Assembly (NCBI RefSeq): GCF_029223285.1
Contig: NZ_JARHUJ010000015.1
Coordinates: 39,263-103,262 of the forward strand
Length of the DNA: 64,000 nucleotides
Source of the DNA: Paraflavitalea sp. CAU 1676
GTDB lineage: Bacteria > Bacteroidota > Bacteroidia > Chitinophagales > Chitinophagaceae
Reading direction: 5' to 3'
Below the pieces are notes generated by a model. The model did no database searches. It had not been told where the DNA came from and saw only the letters and a list, made by a program, of their open reading frames with translations. The position numbers and the translations under genes are program-made. Of the stretch, positions 44,551 to 53,519 are shown piece after piece. Positions within the stretch are counted from its first letter, which is position 1. Each line of letters starts with the position of its first letter.

Positions 44551-45372
44551 ATGCAGATCAGATTTCTTTGTCCAAGGTGGGGAAGTGAAGCCTTGAGTTG
44601 GAACAGTTTCATTCAAAAAGTAAAAGGCGCGGGTTATGATGGCATCGAATGCGGATTGCCGGCGGGCACCTCCCGCGTCTGGATAGAGGACGTATTTGAA
44701 GAATGCGCCAGCCAGGGGCTGATGTTCATACCGCAACATTGGGATACTTACGAGTCGAATTTCCAGCAGCACCGCAAAACATATGCACATTGGTTTTCGC
44801 TGGTAGAAACGATCCGGCCAGCATTTATCAATTCGCAAACAGGAAAGGATTTTTTTACGCAGCAGCAAAACGCGGAGATCATTGGCATTGCCGATGAGTT
44901 CACCAAACGTACAGGAGTGCCGGTATACCATGAAACGCACAGGAATAAATTCAGTTTTGCGTGCCACGTAACCCGGCAGTACCTCGATGCGATGCCATCC
45001 TTGAAGATCACACTCGATGCGTCGCATTGGGTCAATGTGGCCGAAAGCTTTCTCGAAGACCAGGCCGATAACATGAATGCAGCCATACAACGAACCGCAC
45101 ATATCCACGCGCGGGTAGGGCACACGCAGGGGTCGCAGGTCACCGATCCGCGCCAGCCCGAGTGGGAGCAGGCACTCTGGCACCACCTCCAGTGGTGGGA
45201 TGCGGTAGTGAGGCGCAAACGGGCACTGAAGGCACCAACCCTCACCATTACACCCGAGTTCGGTCCGGCCCCTTACATGGTGCAAATGCCGGGAACCCGC
45301 GAGCCGATTGCCGACCAGTGGGGGATCAATGAATCTATGATGAACTTGTTGAGAGAGCGTTATAGAAAATGA
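44551..45372 (+). CDS. sugar phosphate isomerase/epimerase (xylose isomerase-like TIM barrel)
   Basis: A 273-residue cytoplasmic TIM-barrel protein. Strand and ligand positions can be seen in GYDGIECGLP (Glu), VPVYHETHRNKFSFA (Glu, His), LKITLDASHWVNV (Asp, His), HIHARVGHTQGSQV (His, Arg) and LTITPEFGPAPYM (Glu), a pattern that fits metal-binding isomerases of the AP_endonuc_2 family. It follows the exported hydrolase by 77 nt and ends with the hairpin at 45396, so it is the last gene of the PhyH run. Reaction and substrate are unknown. Confidence 0.9.
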   Translation: MQIRFLCPRWGSEALSWNSFIQKVKGAGYDGIECGLPAGTSRVWIEDVFEECASQGLMFIPQHWDTYESNFQQHRKTYAHWFSLVETIRPAFINSQTGKDFFTQQQNAEIIGIADEFTKRTGVPVYHETHRNKFSFACHVTRQYLDAMPSLKITLDASHWVNVAESFLEDQADNMNAAIQRTAHIHARVGHTQGSQVTDPRQPEWEQALWHHLQWWDAVVRRKRALKAPTLTITPEFGPAPYMVQMPGTREPIADQWGINESMMNLLRERYRK

Positions 45373-45389
45373 ATAGCGTCAACGCCAAT

Positions 45390-45448
45390 AAAGAAAAAGG
45401 GCTACCCGGTTGGAGTAGCCCTTTAATCTTTTCCCAATTCGGTCGTTT
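45390..45448. repeat. direct repeat copy A (tRNA-Glu terminator without a tRNA)
   Basis: 59 nt matching 46797-46855 with only two mismatches: hairpin GGGCTAC / GTAGCCC with A- and T-tails followed by AATCTTTTCCCAATTCGG. At the other copy this block directly abuts tRNA-Glu; here the match ends where the tRNA should begin. It can also serve as terminator of the isomerase gene. Confidence 0.85.
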
Positions 45449-45663
45449 TATCGGTGATACCTCCGCAAGGGGTGACGCTTCTTTAATTGGGGTAATCGTT
45501 TTCTTTGCAGATAATAATGATTATCACCGGTTAAATATGATTGGTAGCCGGTTGTGAAATCTTTGTGTAACCCCATATCTTTATTTACATAACAGTATTG
45601 ATGCCGACGATGAAAATATACTGAGCTGTTACCGATTGTTAATTTTTATCTACAATAAGTATT

Positions 45664-46740
45664 ATGCAGAAGTTGCTATTATGGGTTTTGCTACTTCCAT
45701 TTTTTTCTGTTGCTCAAACGCCTGCGCCCAATAACTCAATTGAAGTATATCCTGATATTACCTGGGATCGAATTATCAATCCCGGCGATTACGGATGGGA
45801 TAACACTTTGCTTAAACAGCTCCGGCAATTTATTATTGACAGTGCTCATACAACAGGGTTTATGGTAGTTCAAAGTGGTAAAATATTGGTTGACTATGGA
45901 GATGTACAGGAACTTAGCTATCTGGCATCCTGTAGAAAAAGCGTTCTTTCCATGTTATATGGACCTTTTGTGGAGAATGGGAAGATAAAGCTGAATACCA
46001 CTATTGAACAACTGAGGCTTAATGATGTGGGTGGGTTACTGCCTGTTGAAACGAAGGCTACCATAAAAGATTTACTCAACGCCCGTTCAGGTGTTTATCA
46101 TCCGGCAAGCAATGAAGGTGATGCTTCTGCTATGGCTCCCAAAAGAGGCAGCGTGCAACCTGGCAGTTTCTGGCTGTATAATAATTGGGACTTTAATATA
46201 GCAGGTTATATTCTTGAGCAGCAGACTGGGAAAAGTATTTATGAACTTATTGATTCAATGCTGGCTAAGCCTTTGCATATGCAAGACTGGAGAATGGACG
46301 CACAACGAAAAACTGGCGATACCACAAAGTCGAAATATCGTGCTTATCACATGTGGTTCTCGACCCGTGATATGGCAAGGTTAGGCTATCTCATGCTTAG
46401 GAAAGGCAAGTGGAAGAACCAGCAGGTGCTGCCGGCAAACTGGGTAACAACTACTACTGTACCTGTTACTACCTATAAAGAGGCTGAGCAAAACAAGACT
46501 GCTTATTTTCATTTTGGGTATGGTTATCTGTGGTGGGTTTGGGATGCGCCCTTTGATAATGATGTATATGAAGGCGCTTATACTGCCAGTGGAGCATTTG
46601 GACAGTTTATTACTGTTCTCCCAAAACTTGATCTTGTGATAGCTCATAAAACAAAGTATGAATACGAGCGACAGGTACCAACGGACCTTTACTTAAAAAT
46701 TATTGACAAATTGGTGGCTGCCCAAAAAGCTAAAAAATAA
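45664..46740 (+). CDS. serine hydrolase of the beta-lactamase / class C family, exported
   Basis: A 358-residue secreted protein with signal peptide MQKLLLWVLLLPFFSVAQ. The SxxK motif is SCRK (S89, K92) and the YxN motif is YNN (Y172). Late in the sequence TASGAFGQFITVLP matches the region that carries the KTG-like triad. The family includes penicillin-binding esterases and peptidases. Its DNA is visibly more A/T-rich than neighbours: two sampled 60-nt lines give about 35% and 42% G+C against 53% in the GH5-like gene. It is bracketed by near-identical direct repeats next to tRNA-Glu, which suggests acquisition by transfer. Confidence 0.9.
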   Translation: MQKLLLWVLLLPFFSVAQTPAPNNSIEVYPDITWDRIINPGDYGWDNTLLKQLRQFIIDSAHTTGFMVVQSGKILVDYGDVQELSYLASCRKSVLSMLYGPFVENGKIKLNTTIEQLRLNDVGGLLPVETKATIKDLLNARSGVYHPASNEGDASAMAPKRGSVQPGSFWLYNNWDFNIAGYILEQQTGKSIYELIDSMLAKPLHMQDWRMDAQRKTGDTTKSKYRAYHMWFSTRDMARLGYLMLRKGKWKNQQVLPANWVTTTTVPVTTYKEAEQNKTAYFHFGYGYLWWVWDAPFDNDVYEGAYTASGAFGQFITVLPKLDLVIAHKTKYEYERQVPTDLYLKIIDKLVAAQKAKK

Positions 46741-46796
46741 ACTACTTATGTACACACAAACTTCACCCGGCGCACATTCATAACTACAATAGCTTC

Positions 46797-46855
46797 AAAG
46801 AAAAAGGGCTACCCGGTTGGAGTAGCCCTTCAATCTTTTCCCAATTCGGACGTTT
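46797..46855 (-). terminator. terminator of tRNA-Glu copy 1 (repeat copy B)
   Basis: On the minus strand, 25 nt after the tRNA 3' end, GGGCTAC / GTAGCCC forms a stem followed by TTTTTCTTT. The same 59 nt recur at 45390-45448. Confidence 0.85.
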
Positions 46856-46969
46856 GTACCGCGTACGGGATTCGAACCCGTATCACCACCGTGAAAGGGT
46901 GGTGTCCTAACCCTTAGACGAACGCGGCTGCTGATGTCTAAAAGTTCGATTGGGGGTGCAAATGTAGGG
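46820..46969. repeat. 150-bp direct repeat, copy 1 (tRNA-Glu unit)
   Basis: Covers the end of the terminator, the tRNA and the -7 element. It matches 47193-47342 at an offset of 373 nt with about three mismatches. Confidence 0.9.
46857..46928 (-). tRNA. tRNA-Glu (anticodon TTC)
   Basis: 72-nt tRNA on the minus strand without encoded CCA. Acceptor 5' GCCGCGT pairs with ACGCGGT, giving a G1-U72 wobble. D arm GTCTAAGGGTTAGGAC, anticodon stem CCACC / GGTGG with loop CTTTCAC (anticodon TTC), T arm ACGGGTTCGAATCCCGT. It has its own promoter at 46959-46989 and terminator at 46797. Confidence 0.97.
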
Positions 46970-46989
46970 CAGGGAACATTAGCTTCCAA
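46959..46989 (-). promoter_or_regulatory. promoter of tRNA-Glu copy 1
   Basis: Minus strand: -33 TTG (46987-46989), a 20-nt spacer, then -7 TACATTTG (46959-46966). This is an exact TAnnTTTG match and lies 30 nt before the tRNA 5' end. Confidence 0.85.
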
Positions 46990-47172
46990 ATTCATTCGCA
47001 CTTCGTTTGTAAAGGGGGCACTTTTTGGTGCTTTTATACTGGACTCACCCCCGGGCTATTGTGCAAAAACTTCTTCCTGTTCAGGTTAGCAAATACCAGT
47101 GCAGGAACCCCGGCAATTTGATTTGGTTCCTGTTGGTTTTGGCCATTCAAAGAACCCGCTCGCCTGGGCACA

Positions 47173-47205
47173 AAAAGAAGGGCCACTCTGGTGAGTAGCC
47201 CTTTA
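47173..47205 (-). terminator. terminator of tRNA-Glu copy 2
   Basis: Minus strand stem AGTAGCCC side pairing GGGCCACT with one mismatch, then CTTCTTTTTG. It lies 25 nt beyond the tRNA 3' end. Confidence 0.7.
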
Positions 47206-47342
47206 ATCTTTTCCCAATTCGGACGTTTGTACCGCGTACGGGATTCGAACCCGTATCACCACCGTGAAAGGGTGGTGTCCTAACCCTTAGACGAACGCGG
47301 CTGCTGATGTCTAAAAGTTCGATTGGGAGTGCAAAGGTAGGG
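47193..47342. repeat. 150-bp direct repeat, copy 2 (tRNA-Glu unit)
   Basis: Second copy of the unit at 46820-46969. The terminator stem differs (GGGCCACT / AGTAGCCC), but the tRNA and its leader are identical. Confidence 0.9.
47230..47301 (-). tRNA. tRNA-Glu (anticodon TTC), second copy
   Basis: Identical 72 nt to the tRNA at 46857-46928, same strand, including the G1-U72 pair. It has a separate promoter (47332-47362) and terminator, so the two copies are independent units rather than one tRNA operon. Confidence 0.97.
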
Positions 47343-47362
47343 GGGCTGCAATTTCCAACCAA
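47332..47362 (-). promoter_or_regulatory. promoter of tRNA-Glu copy 2
   Basis: Minus strand: -33 TTG (47360-47362), a 20-nt spacer, and -7 TACCTTTG (47332-47339), an exact consensus match. Confidence 0.85.
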
Positions 47363-47651
47363 ATAAATATCAGAAACTTCGCTATTTTTTTTGACGATTT
47401 TCGGAGCGATTCAGAATCAATTCGCTGGAATAAATCGCGTCCCCGGCAGGAGGGCCCTGAACCTTTTAGAGTAGAAAGATGTAGTTATTGAGTCGATTTG
47501 AAGAAACCGCTCAAACCGGTTGCTGGCCGCAGCTGATAACACAACCATAATCTTCCCGGCGTGCCTATTTTCTACAAACTCTGTAGTGTATTCTGTATCC
47601 AATATTGTAACTTCACGCCGCATTTGTAAACCATTAAATAAAAAATTGACA

Positions 47652-48665
47652 ATGAGCACAGTTAAAGTGGCCATCAACGGGTTCGGTCGTATCGGCCGTT
47701 TGGTTTATCGCCAGATTTACAAAATGGACGGTATCGATGTAGTAGCAATCAATGACCTCACGAGCCCCAAAGTGTTGGCGCACCTCCTCAAATACGACAG
47801 CGCACAAGGTCGTTTTGATGCCGATGTAAAATCATCTGACAACTCTATTATAGTAAACGGCGACGAAGTAAAGATCTACGCCCAGAAGAACCCTGCCGAA
47901 ATTCCCTGGAAAGACCACGGAGTAGACGTAGTACTCGAGTGCACAGGCTTCTTTACCGATAAAGACAAAGCCGCTTCTCACCTTACAGCAGGTGCTAAGA
48001 GAGTAGTGATCTCTGCACCCGCTACCGGCGACCTCAAGACCATCGTGTTCAACGTTAACCACAATACCCTCGATGGCAGCGAAACCATCATCAGCTGCGC
48101 ATCCTGTACCACCAACTGTCTCGCGCCAATGGCCGATACACTGGACAAGCAATTCGGAATCGTGAATGGTCTTATGACAACCATCCACGCTTACACCAAC
48201 GACCAGAACACACAAGACGCGCCACACGCAAAAGGTGATCTCCGCCGTGCACGTGCCGCCGCTCAGAACATCGTGCCCAACAGCACCGGCGCTGCCAAAG
48301 CGATCGGTCTGGTACTGCCCGGTCTGAAAGGTAAACTCGATGGATCCGCACAACGCGTTCCAACCATCACCGGTTCACTCACCGAGCTTACCGCCGTTAT
48401 TGGCAAAAAGACCAGCGTAGCTGAGTTAAATGCTGCTATGAAAGCTGCTTCTAACGAAAGCTTTGGTTATACAGAAGACGAGATCGTAAGCACCGACATC
48501 ATCGGTTCTTCATTCGGTTCATTGTTCGATGCTACACAAACACGCGTACAAACAGTAGGAGATTCTCAACTGGTACGTGTAGTAGCCTGGTACGATAACG
48601 AAATGAGCTACGTAAGCCAACTGGTGCGCACGGTGAAATACTTTGCCGGCCTCATCAGCAAATAA
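47652..48665 (+). CDS. gap: glyceraldehyde-3-phosphate dehydrogenase, type I
   Basis: A 337-residue glycolytic enzyme that converts glyceraldehyde-3-phosphate to 1,3-bisphosphoglycerate with NAD and phosphate in the cytoplasm. NAD-binding motif [14 protein letters not shown] is at the N-terminus and the active site is SCASCTTNC with C152. Later blocks include [19 protein letters not shown], and WYDNEMSY at the C-terminus. The start is ATG 47652; the frame is open upstream to 47520, but that stretch is not conserved-looking. The next gene is PGK, the following step of glycolysis. Confidence 0.97.
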   Translation: MSTVKVAINGFGRIGRLVYRQIYKMDGIDVVAINDLTSPKVLAHLLKYDSAQGRFDADVKSSDNSIIVNGDEVKIYAQKNPAEIPWKDHGVDVVLECTGFFTDKDKAASHLTAGAKRVVISAPATGDLKTIVFNVNHNTLDGSETIISCASCTTNCLAPMADTLDKQFGIVNGLMTTIHAYTNDQNTQDAPHAKGDLRRARAAAQNIVPNSTGAAKAIGLVLPGLKGKLDGSAQRVPTITGSLTELTAVIGKKTSVAELNAAMKAASNESFGYTEDEIVSTDIIGSSFGSLFDATQTRVQTVGDSQLVRVVAWYDNEMSYVSQLVRTVKYFAGLISK

Positions 48666-48690
48666 GATTTAGTATAGATTTCTATACCCA

Positions 48691-48775
48691 TAACCGCAAA
48701 GAAAGCTAAGCATTCACGGCGCCGCCGCTACCGGCCGGCACTATACAATGCCTTACTACTTTGCGGTTACTTTTT
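48691..48775 (+). promoter_or_regulatory. inverted repeat between gap and pgk (attenuator or terminator-like)
   Basis: Perfect 11-nt inverted repeat TAACCGCAAAG (48691-48701) / CTTTGCGGTTA (48759-48769), with a 57-nt interior that has its own GC-rich palindrome (CCGGCCGG), followed by CTTTTT. It sits 11-17 nt before the pgk ATG. It could end part of the gap messages or structure the pgk leader. Confidence 0.5.
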
Positions 48776-48786
48776 AAAATCACCAT

Positions 48787-49983
48787 ATGTCTACATTTAG
48801 CCAACACAACTTCAAAGGAGAGAAAGCCCTCATCCGCGTTGATTTCAACGTGCCGCTCGACGATAAATACAACATCACCGACGATACGCGCATCAAAGCA
48901 GCCGTCCCCACCATTAAGAAAATATTGAACGATGGCGGCAGCGTGATCCTCATGAGCCACCTGGGGCGCCCCAAAGATGGCCCCACTGATAAATATTCAC
49001 TCAAGCACCTCATCAAACACATCAGCGAATTGCTGGGTGGTACTACGGTACTGTTTGCCAACGATTGCATCGGCGAGCAGGCCTATGTAACAGCCGGCAT
49101 GCTGAAACCAGGTGAAGTGCTGTTGCTCGAAAACCTTCGCTTCTACAAAGAAGAAGAAAAAGGTGATAAGGCATTTGCAGAAAAGCTGTCCAAGCTGGGC
49201 GATGTATATGTGAACGATGCCTTCGGCACCGCACACCGCGCACACGCTTCTACCGCTGTGATCGCAGAATACTTCCCCAAAGACAAACGCATGTTTGGGC
49301 TGTTGATGGAAAATGAAGTGGCCAGTGCCGAAAAAGTACTGCACGAATCCAAGACACCATTCACCGCTATCATCGGCGGCGCTAAGGTATCCGACAAGAT
49401 CCTCATCATCGAGAACCTGCTCGAAAAAGCAACCGACATCATCATCGGCGGCGGCATGGCCTACACCTTCATGAAGGCGCAGGGAGGAAAGATCGGTAAA
49501 TCGCTTTGCGAAGAAGATCGTCTCGGCACAGCCAGCGAATTGCTTAAGAAAGCAGAAGCAAAGGGTGTACGCATCCACCTGCCTTCCGACTCTACCATCG
49601 CCGATAAGTTCGATGCCAATGCCGAAACTGCAGCATCTCCCAGCAACGCCATTCCCGATGGCTGGATGGGACTCGATATCGGCGTTATGGCCTGCGACCA
49701 GTTCTCCAATGTGATCAAACACTCTAAAACCATCCTGTGGAATGGTCCCATGGGTGTATTTGAAATGGAGAAATTCCAGCATGGTACGAAGACCGTAGCC
49801 GAAGCCGTGGTAGCAGCTACGCAATCAGGCGCCTTCTCACTGGTAGGTGGGGGCGACTCAGTAGCCGCAGTAAACCAGTTTGGCTTTGCCGATAAGGTAA
49901 GCTATGTGTCTACCGGTGGAGGAGCCATGCTCGAATACTTCGAAGGAAAAACCCTTCCCGGAATCGCAGCCATCAAAGGCTAA
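48787..49983 (+). CDS. pgk: phosphoglycerate kinase
   Basis: A 398-residue cytoplasmic enzyme that transfers phosphate from 1,3-bisphosphoglycerate to ADP. Visible motifs are [10 protein letters not shown] at the N-terminus, [36 protein letters not shown], the nucleotide site [18 protein letters not shown], and the C-terminal GGGDSVAAV and [14 protein letters not shown]. Full length for the family. It lies 121 nt after gap, so the two form a glycolytic pair, possibly with differential expression through the inverted repeat. A strong terminator follows. Confidence 0.98.
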   Translation: MSTFSQHNFKGEKALIRVDFNVPLDDKYNITDDTRIKAAVPTIKKILNDGGSVILMSHLGRPKDGPTDKYSLKHLIKHISELLGGTTVLFANDCIGEQAYVTAGMLKPGEVLLLENLRFYKEEEKGDKAFAEKLSKLGDVYVNDAFGTAHRAHASTAVIAEYFPKDKRMFGLLMENEVASAEKVLHESKTPFTAIIGGAKVSDKILIIENLLEKATDIIIGGGMAYTFMKAQGGKIGKSLCEEDRLGTASELLKKAEAKGVRIHLPSDSTIADKFDANAETAASPSNAIPDGWMGLDIGVMACDQFSNVIKHSKTILWNGPMGVFEMEKFQHGTKTVAEAVVAATQSGAFSLVGGGDSVAAVNQFGFADKVSYVSTGGGAMLEYFEGKTLPGIAAIKG

Positions 49984-50004
49984 GACGGTCATTTATAAAT
50001 ACTT

Positions 50005-50041
50005 GAGCCGGCACTGAACCATCAGTGCCGGCTTTTTTTTG
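50005..50041 (+). terminator. intrinsic terminator after pgk
   Basis: Stem GAGCCGGCACTG / CAGTGCCGGCT with a short loop and a run of nine T residues, 22 nt after the stop. Confidence 0.93.
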
Positions 50042-50233
50042 CCCTCCACTGCAACACATTACCCCCAAGGTCGCCACGTCTCCTTATCACCGCCGGACCA
50101 CCTTACACCCGGTTGCCCGCACCCTTACCCATGGCCGCAACACCTTACCTCGTCGCCCACCCCACCACCTTCCCCAAAATTCCTCCCACCCAAACCCCGA
50201 TCTTTTTCGTAATTTTTGGGGAGTATTTGACAA

Positions 50234-52447
50234 ATGACAAACTACCCTTCAACAGCCTTCATCCGAAAAACGATGCTGCTCCTGTGCGTTTTCATAAGCG
50301 CCGGCACAGCAGCCATAGCACAAACCTATACCAAGGCCGACTCGGCACATATCTACCAGCTACTCCAGCGGGCCGACGAAGAAGCCGTAACAGGCTCCCT
50401 CGACACCGCCATGCGGTATGCACAACAGGCATTGCGCCTCAGCAGGCAGCATAAAATGCTTCGGGGCGAAGGCTTTGCCAAACTCAAAGAGGCCGACATA
50501 CTGGTACAGCAATCAAGCACCGCAAAAGTCAACAGCTACATAGAAGAGGCTACCCGGATCGCTACACAACTAAAGGATAGCTTCATGCTCGCCCTGGCCA
50601 CCTACCAGCAAGGCCAAAGCATGATGTACCAGGACCAGCACCCCCAGGCCGAAAAACTCTACCTAAAAGCACTGTCACTCTACTTTGAGAAACACTTGTC
50701 TAGTTATACCGGCTTGGTGTACAACGATATGGGTTACATGTTTGGCATCCAGGGCGAGCTGGAGCAGCAAGCCAAGTGGCTGCTGAAATCCATGCGGGTT
50801 TACGAGCAGCTGGACGATCTCCCCGGTCTCGCCACCGCCACCAGCAACATGGCCTCTGTATATCACTCCCTCGGTAACAAGGAAGAAGCCATGCGTTATA
50901 CCAAACAGGCCATCACCATGCGCGAAAAAATTGGTGATATCGCCGGCCTCGCCACTTCCTATGGCAATCTCTCCTTGTTCTACCGGGCAGCATCGATCGA
51001 CTCTTCTATTAAGTACCAGGAGATCGCTACTAAGTATGCAACGAAAACAGGCATCAAAGCAAAAATGATCGATGGATACGATAACATGTCGGTGCTCATG
51101 AATATGCAGAAAAGAAAAGCCGAGGCACTGGAATACATAAAAAAATCAATAGCCATCTGCCGCGAACTCGGCGATAACCTTGGCCTCGCACACAAAACAA
51201 GATGGGCCGCCCTGCTTTGCGGCGATCTCAAAGATACCACCGCGGCAATGGCCTACCTGCAGGAGTCGTACGAACACTCGCAGCAACTCAACAACAAAAC
51301 ACTCTGGCGCGATTACTACGGCAGCAAAGCTGCTTACCATAAGAATCAGGGCGATTACCGGAACGCCTATGACGAGATTAGGAAGTATTATCTCTACAAG
51401 GACAGTCTCATCAACGAGGCAACCCAAACCAATATCGCCGAACTGCAAACGCAATACGAAACAGAAAAGAAAGATCGTTCCATAGCCGACTTGAACGCCC
51501 AGCAAAAGATTAAGCAGCTGGAGCTCGAAAAACAGAAAGCCATCATAGCAGGTAATGAGCAGGAGGCGCAGCGAAAGCAGAATGAGATAGATTTGCTTGT
51601 ACAGTCCAGGCAACTGCAGGAACTAAAGCTGAAACAGCAGCAGGAGGCACTCGAAAAACAAATGCTGCTCAACCAGGCGAAGGAGCAAAAACTTCAATTG
51701 GCCGAAAACGAAAAACGCGCACAGGCCCAGTTACGCAATGCGTGGATAATCGGTACCATACTACTACTGGCATTGGTTGCGGTTATATTCAATCGCTACC
51801 AGCTCAAAAGAAAACTGCAGCAACAAAAGGAACTGGAGAAAATGCGCAACGACATTGCCCGCGACCTGCACGATGATATCGGCTCCACCCTCACCAGCAT
51901 CAACATATTATCGAGGGTTTCTCAAAATAACCTCAAACGGGATGTTAATAAAACATCCGCCATACTGGAAAACATAACTGAGCAATCGGAGCAGATACAG
52001 CAGGCCATGAGCGATATCGTTTGGGCCATCAAGCCCGATAACGATAAGCTGGGCAATATGGTGGTACGCATGCGCGAATATGTGAGCCATACCCTCGAGA
52101 GCAAAAACATCGACGTAGTCTTCGACGTCGATAAAGAAATATTGCATCAAACCCTGCCAATGGAACAGCGGCGCGATTTCTTTCTGGTATTTAAAGAAGC
52201 TGTCAACAACGCCGCCAAGTATGCACAGGCCACCAGCGTAACCATCAGGCTGGTTAGTGTCAACAACAATCTGCAATTGATGATCAGTGACAATGGAAAG
52301 GGATTTGACACTACCTTGATCACCTCTTCCAATGGATTGAAAAGCATGCACGAGCGGGCCCGCTCCATGGGGGCCACCCTGCAAATACAATCAGCCATAC
52401 AACAGGGAACATCTGTAAAACTGCAATTCGAGCCTACGGAGCTTTAG
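50234..52447 (+). CDS. TPR-containing sensor histidine kinase without adjacent regulator
   Basis: A 737-residue membrane kinase. Signal segment about residues 13-28 (TMLLLCVFISAGTAAIAQ), tetratricopeptide repeats about 35-390, a long coiled coil (about 400-500, Gln/Glu/Lys-rich), one membrane helix (AWIIGTILLLALVAVIF), HisKA_3 with H546 in ARDLHDDIGSTL, then HATPase_c (FKEAVNNAAKYAQA, SDNGKGFD, GLKSMHERA). An alternative start is ATG 50273. Unlike the kinase at 21789, it has no response regulator beside it. Its last 14 nt overlap the convergent sorbosone-dehydrogenase-like gene. Confidence 0.92.
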   Translation: MTNYPSTAFIRKTMLLLCVFISAGTAAIAQTYTKADSAHIYQLLQRADEEAVTGSLDTAMRYAQQALRLSRQHKMLRGEGFAKLKEADILVQQSSTAKVNSYIEEATRIATQLKDSFMLALATYQQGQSMMYQDQHPQAEKLYLKALSLYFEKHLSSYTGLVYNDMGYMFGIQGELEQQAKWLLKSMRVYEQLDDLPGLATATSNMASVYHSLGNKEEAMRYTKQAITMREKIGDIAGLATSYGNLSLFYRAASIDSSIKYQEIATKYATKTGIKAKMIDGYDNMSVLMNMQKRKAEALEYIKKSIAICRELGDNLGLAHKTRWAALLCGDLKDTTAAMAYLQESYEHSQQLNNKTLWRDYYGSKAAYHKNQGDYRNAYDEIRKYYLYKDSLINEATQTNIAELQTQYETEKKDRSIADLNAQQKIKQLELEKQKAIIAGNEQEAQRKQNEIDLLVQSRQLQELKLKQQQEALEKQMLLNQAKEQKLQLAENEKRAQAQLRNAWIIGTILLLALVAVIFNRYQLKRKLQQQKELEKMRNDIARDLHDDIGSTLTSINILSRVSQNNLKRDVNKTSAILENITEQSEQIQQAMSDIVWAIKPDNDKLGNMVVRMREYVSHTLESKNIDVVFDVDKEILHQTLPMEQRRDFFLVFKEAVNNAAKYAQATSVTIRLVSVNNNLQLMISDNGKGFDTTLITSSNGLKSMHERARSMGATLQIQSAIQQGTSVKLQFEPTEL

Positions 52448-53519
52448 TAACTACAATGATCTTGTCATTGCTGCCATTACCGGTGCAGAAGAAGACCCGG
52501 CCATCGGGAGCAATACATAGGTCGCGCAGCCTGCCATACTTGTTGGCAAAGAATTCGTTGGTTTCCGCAATGCCGTCGTGCGACCCATTAAGTTTCAATT
52601 GCAGCAGCCGGCTATGTTTTAATGTAGCCACCAGCAGTGAATGCTTCCATTGAGGCAGCAGGTCATGCTCGTAATATTCCATACCGCTCGGAGCGATTGT
52701 AGGCGTCCATATTTTGATGGGCTCTTTAACATTATTCGCACTGCAAAAACTTTGTTCACCGCCCTCACACACACCTTTCACAGTAGGCCAGCCATAATTT
52801 CGTCCCTTTTCGATGATATTGATCTCGTCGTCCGAATCCGGACCATGCTCCGAACTGAACAACCGGTTATGGGCAAACACCAGGCCTTGCGCATTGCGGT
52901 GGCCAATACTCCAGATCGCACTGCCACCTATAGGGTTGTCGCCGGGGATACTGCCGTCCAGGTTTATACGCAGCACCTTGCCGTTCAAAGACCCTGAATT
53001 TTGAGAGAGGTCTTGCTCTGAGGCGTCGCCGGTAGTAATGAACAATTTATCGCCAACGATCAACAGCCGGCAGCCATTGTGATTACCTGAGGCTGCCAGG
53101 TTGTCCAACAGGGTAACGGGGTCGGTAAGTGTATTGCCACTATAAGTAAATCGAACGATCTTCTCGCGATAGGCAGCCCCCGCCTGGTAATTATAGGCAA
53201 CAAACACCTGGGGAGTAGAACCGAAAGAAGGATGCAACGCCAGCCCCAGCAAACCGCCTTCACCCTGGGCACGCACATCGCTGATGGTCAGCAATGGGCT
53301 CACGGCGCCCGATTCGGGGTTCACCCGGCTCACCCGGCCGCCGCGTTCCGTCATCCAGATAAAATTGTCGGGACCCCATACGATCTCCCAGGGTTGCGAA
53401 AGGCTTTCCGTCAACACCTTGTCACTGATACCAACAGGCGTAGAGTCGGATTTCTTATCGTTTTTTTTGCAGCCGGAAAGCACCGACAAAATGCAAAGGG
53501 AAAAAAGGAGTGATCTCAT
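52434..53519 (-). CDS. PQQ-dependent glucose/sorbosone dehydrogenase-like lipoprotein
   Basis: A 361-residue lipoprotein: signal with lipobox SVLSGC, then a six-bladed beta-propeller of the GSDH family. Visible family blocks are LSQPWEIVWGPDNFIWMTER, GEGGLLGLALHPSF, SGNHNGCRLLI (catalytic His), KVLRINLDGSIPGDNP, WSIGHRNAQGLVF, SSEHGPDSDDEINII and GRNYGWP. Members oxidise sugars with PQQ on the cell surface or in the periplasm. Its 3' end overlaps the TPR kinase gene by 14 nt, and no terminator lies between them. Confidence 0.92.
   Translation of the reverse strand: MRSLLFSLCILSVLSGCKKNDKKSDSTPVGISDKVLTESLSQPWEIVWGPDNFIWMTERGGRVSRVNPESGAVSPLLTISDVRAQGEGGLLGLALHPSFGSTPQVFVAYNYQAGAAYREKIVRFTYSGNTLTDPVTLLDNLAASGNHNGCRLLIVGDKLFITTGDASEQDLSQNSGSLNGKVLRINLDGSIPGDNPIGGSAIWSIGHRNAQGLVFAHNRLFSSEHGPDSDDEINIIEKGRNYGWPTVKGVCEGGEQSFCSANNVKEPIKIWTPTIAPSGMEYYEHDLLPQWKHSLLVATLKHSRLLQLKLNGSHDGIAETNEFFANKYGRLRDLCIAPDGRVFFCTGNGSNDKIIVVTKAP

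Noticed and set aside
45664..46740. Idea that the A/T-rich island is a transposon
   Set aside because: No transposase or integrase gene and no terminal inverted repeats are present; only the tRNA-flank direct repeats support mobility.
48997..49824. 275-codon minus-strand open frame in pgk
   Set aside because: Shadow of a highly conserved gene; no start context or motif.
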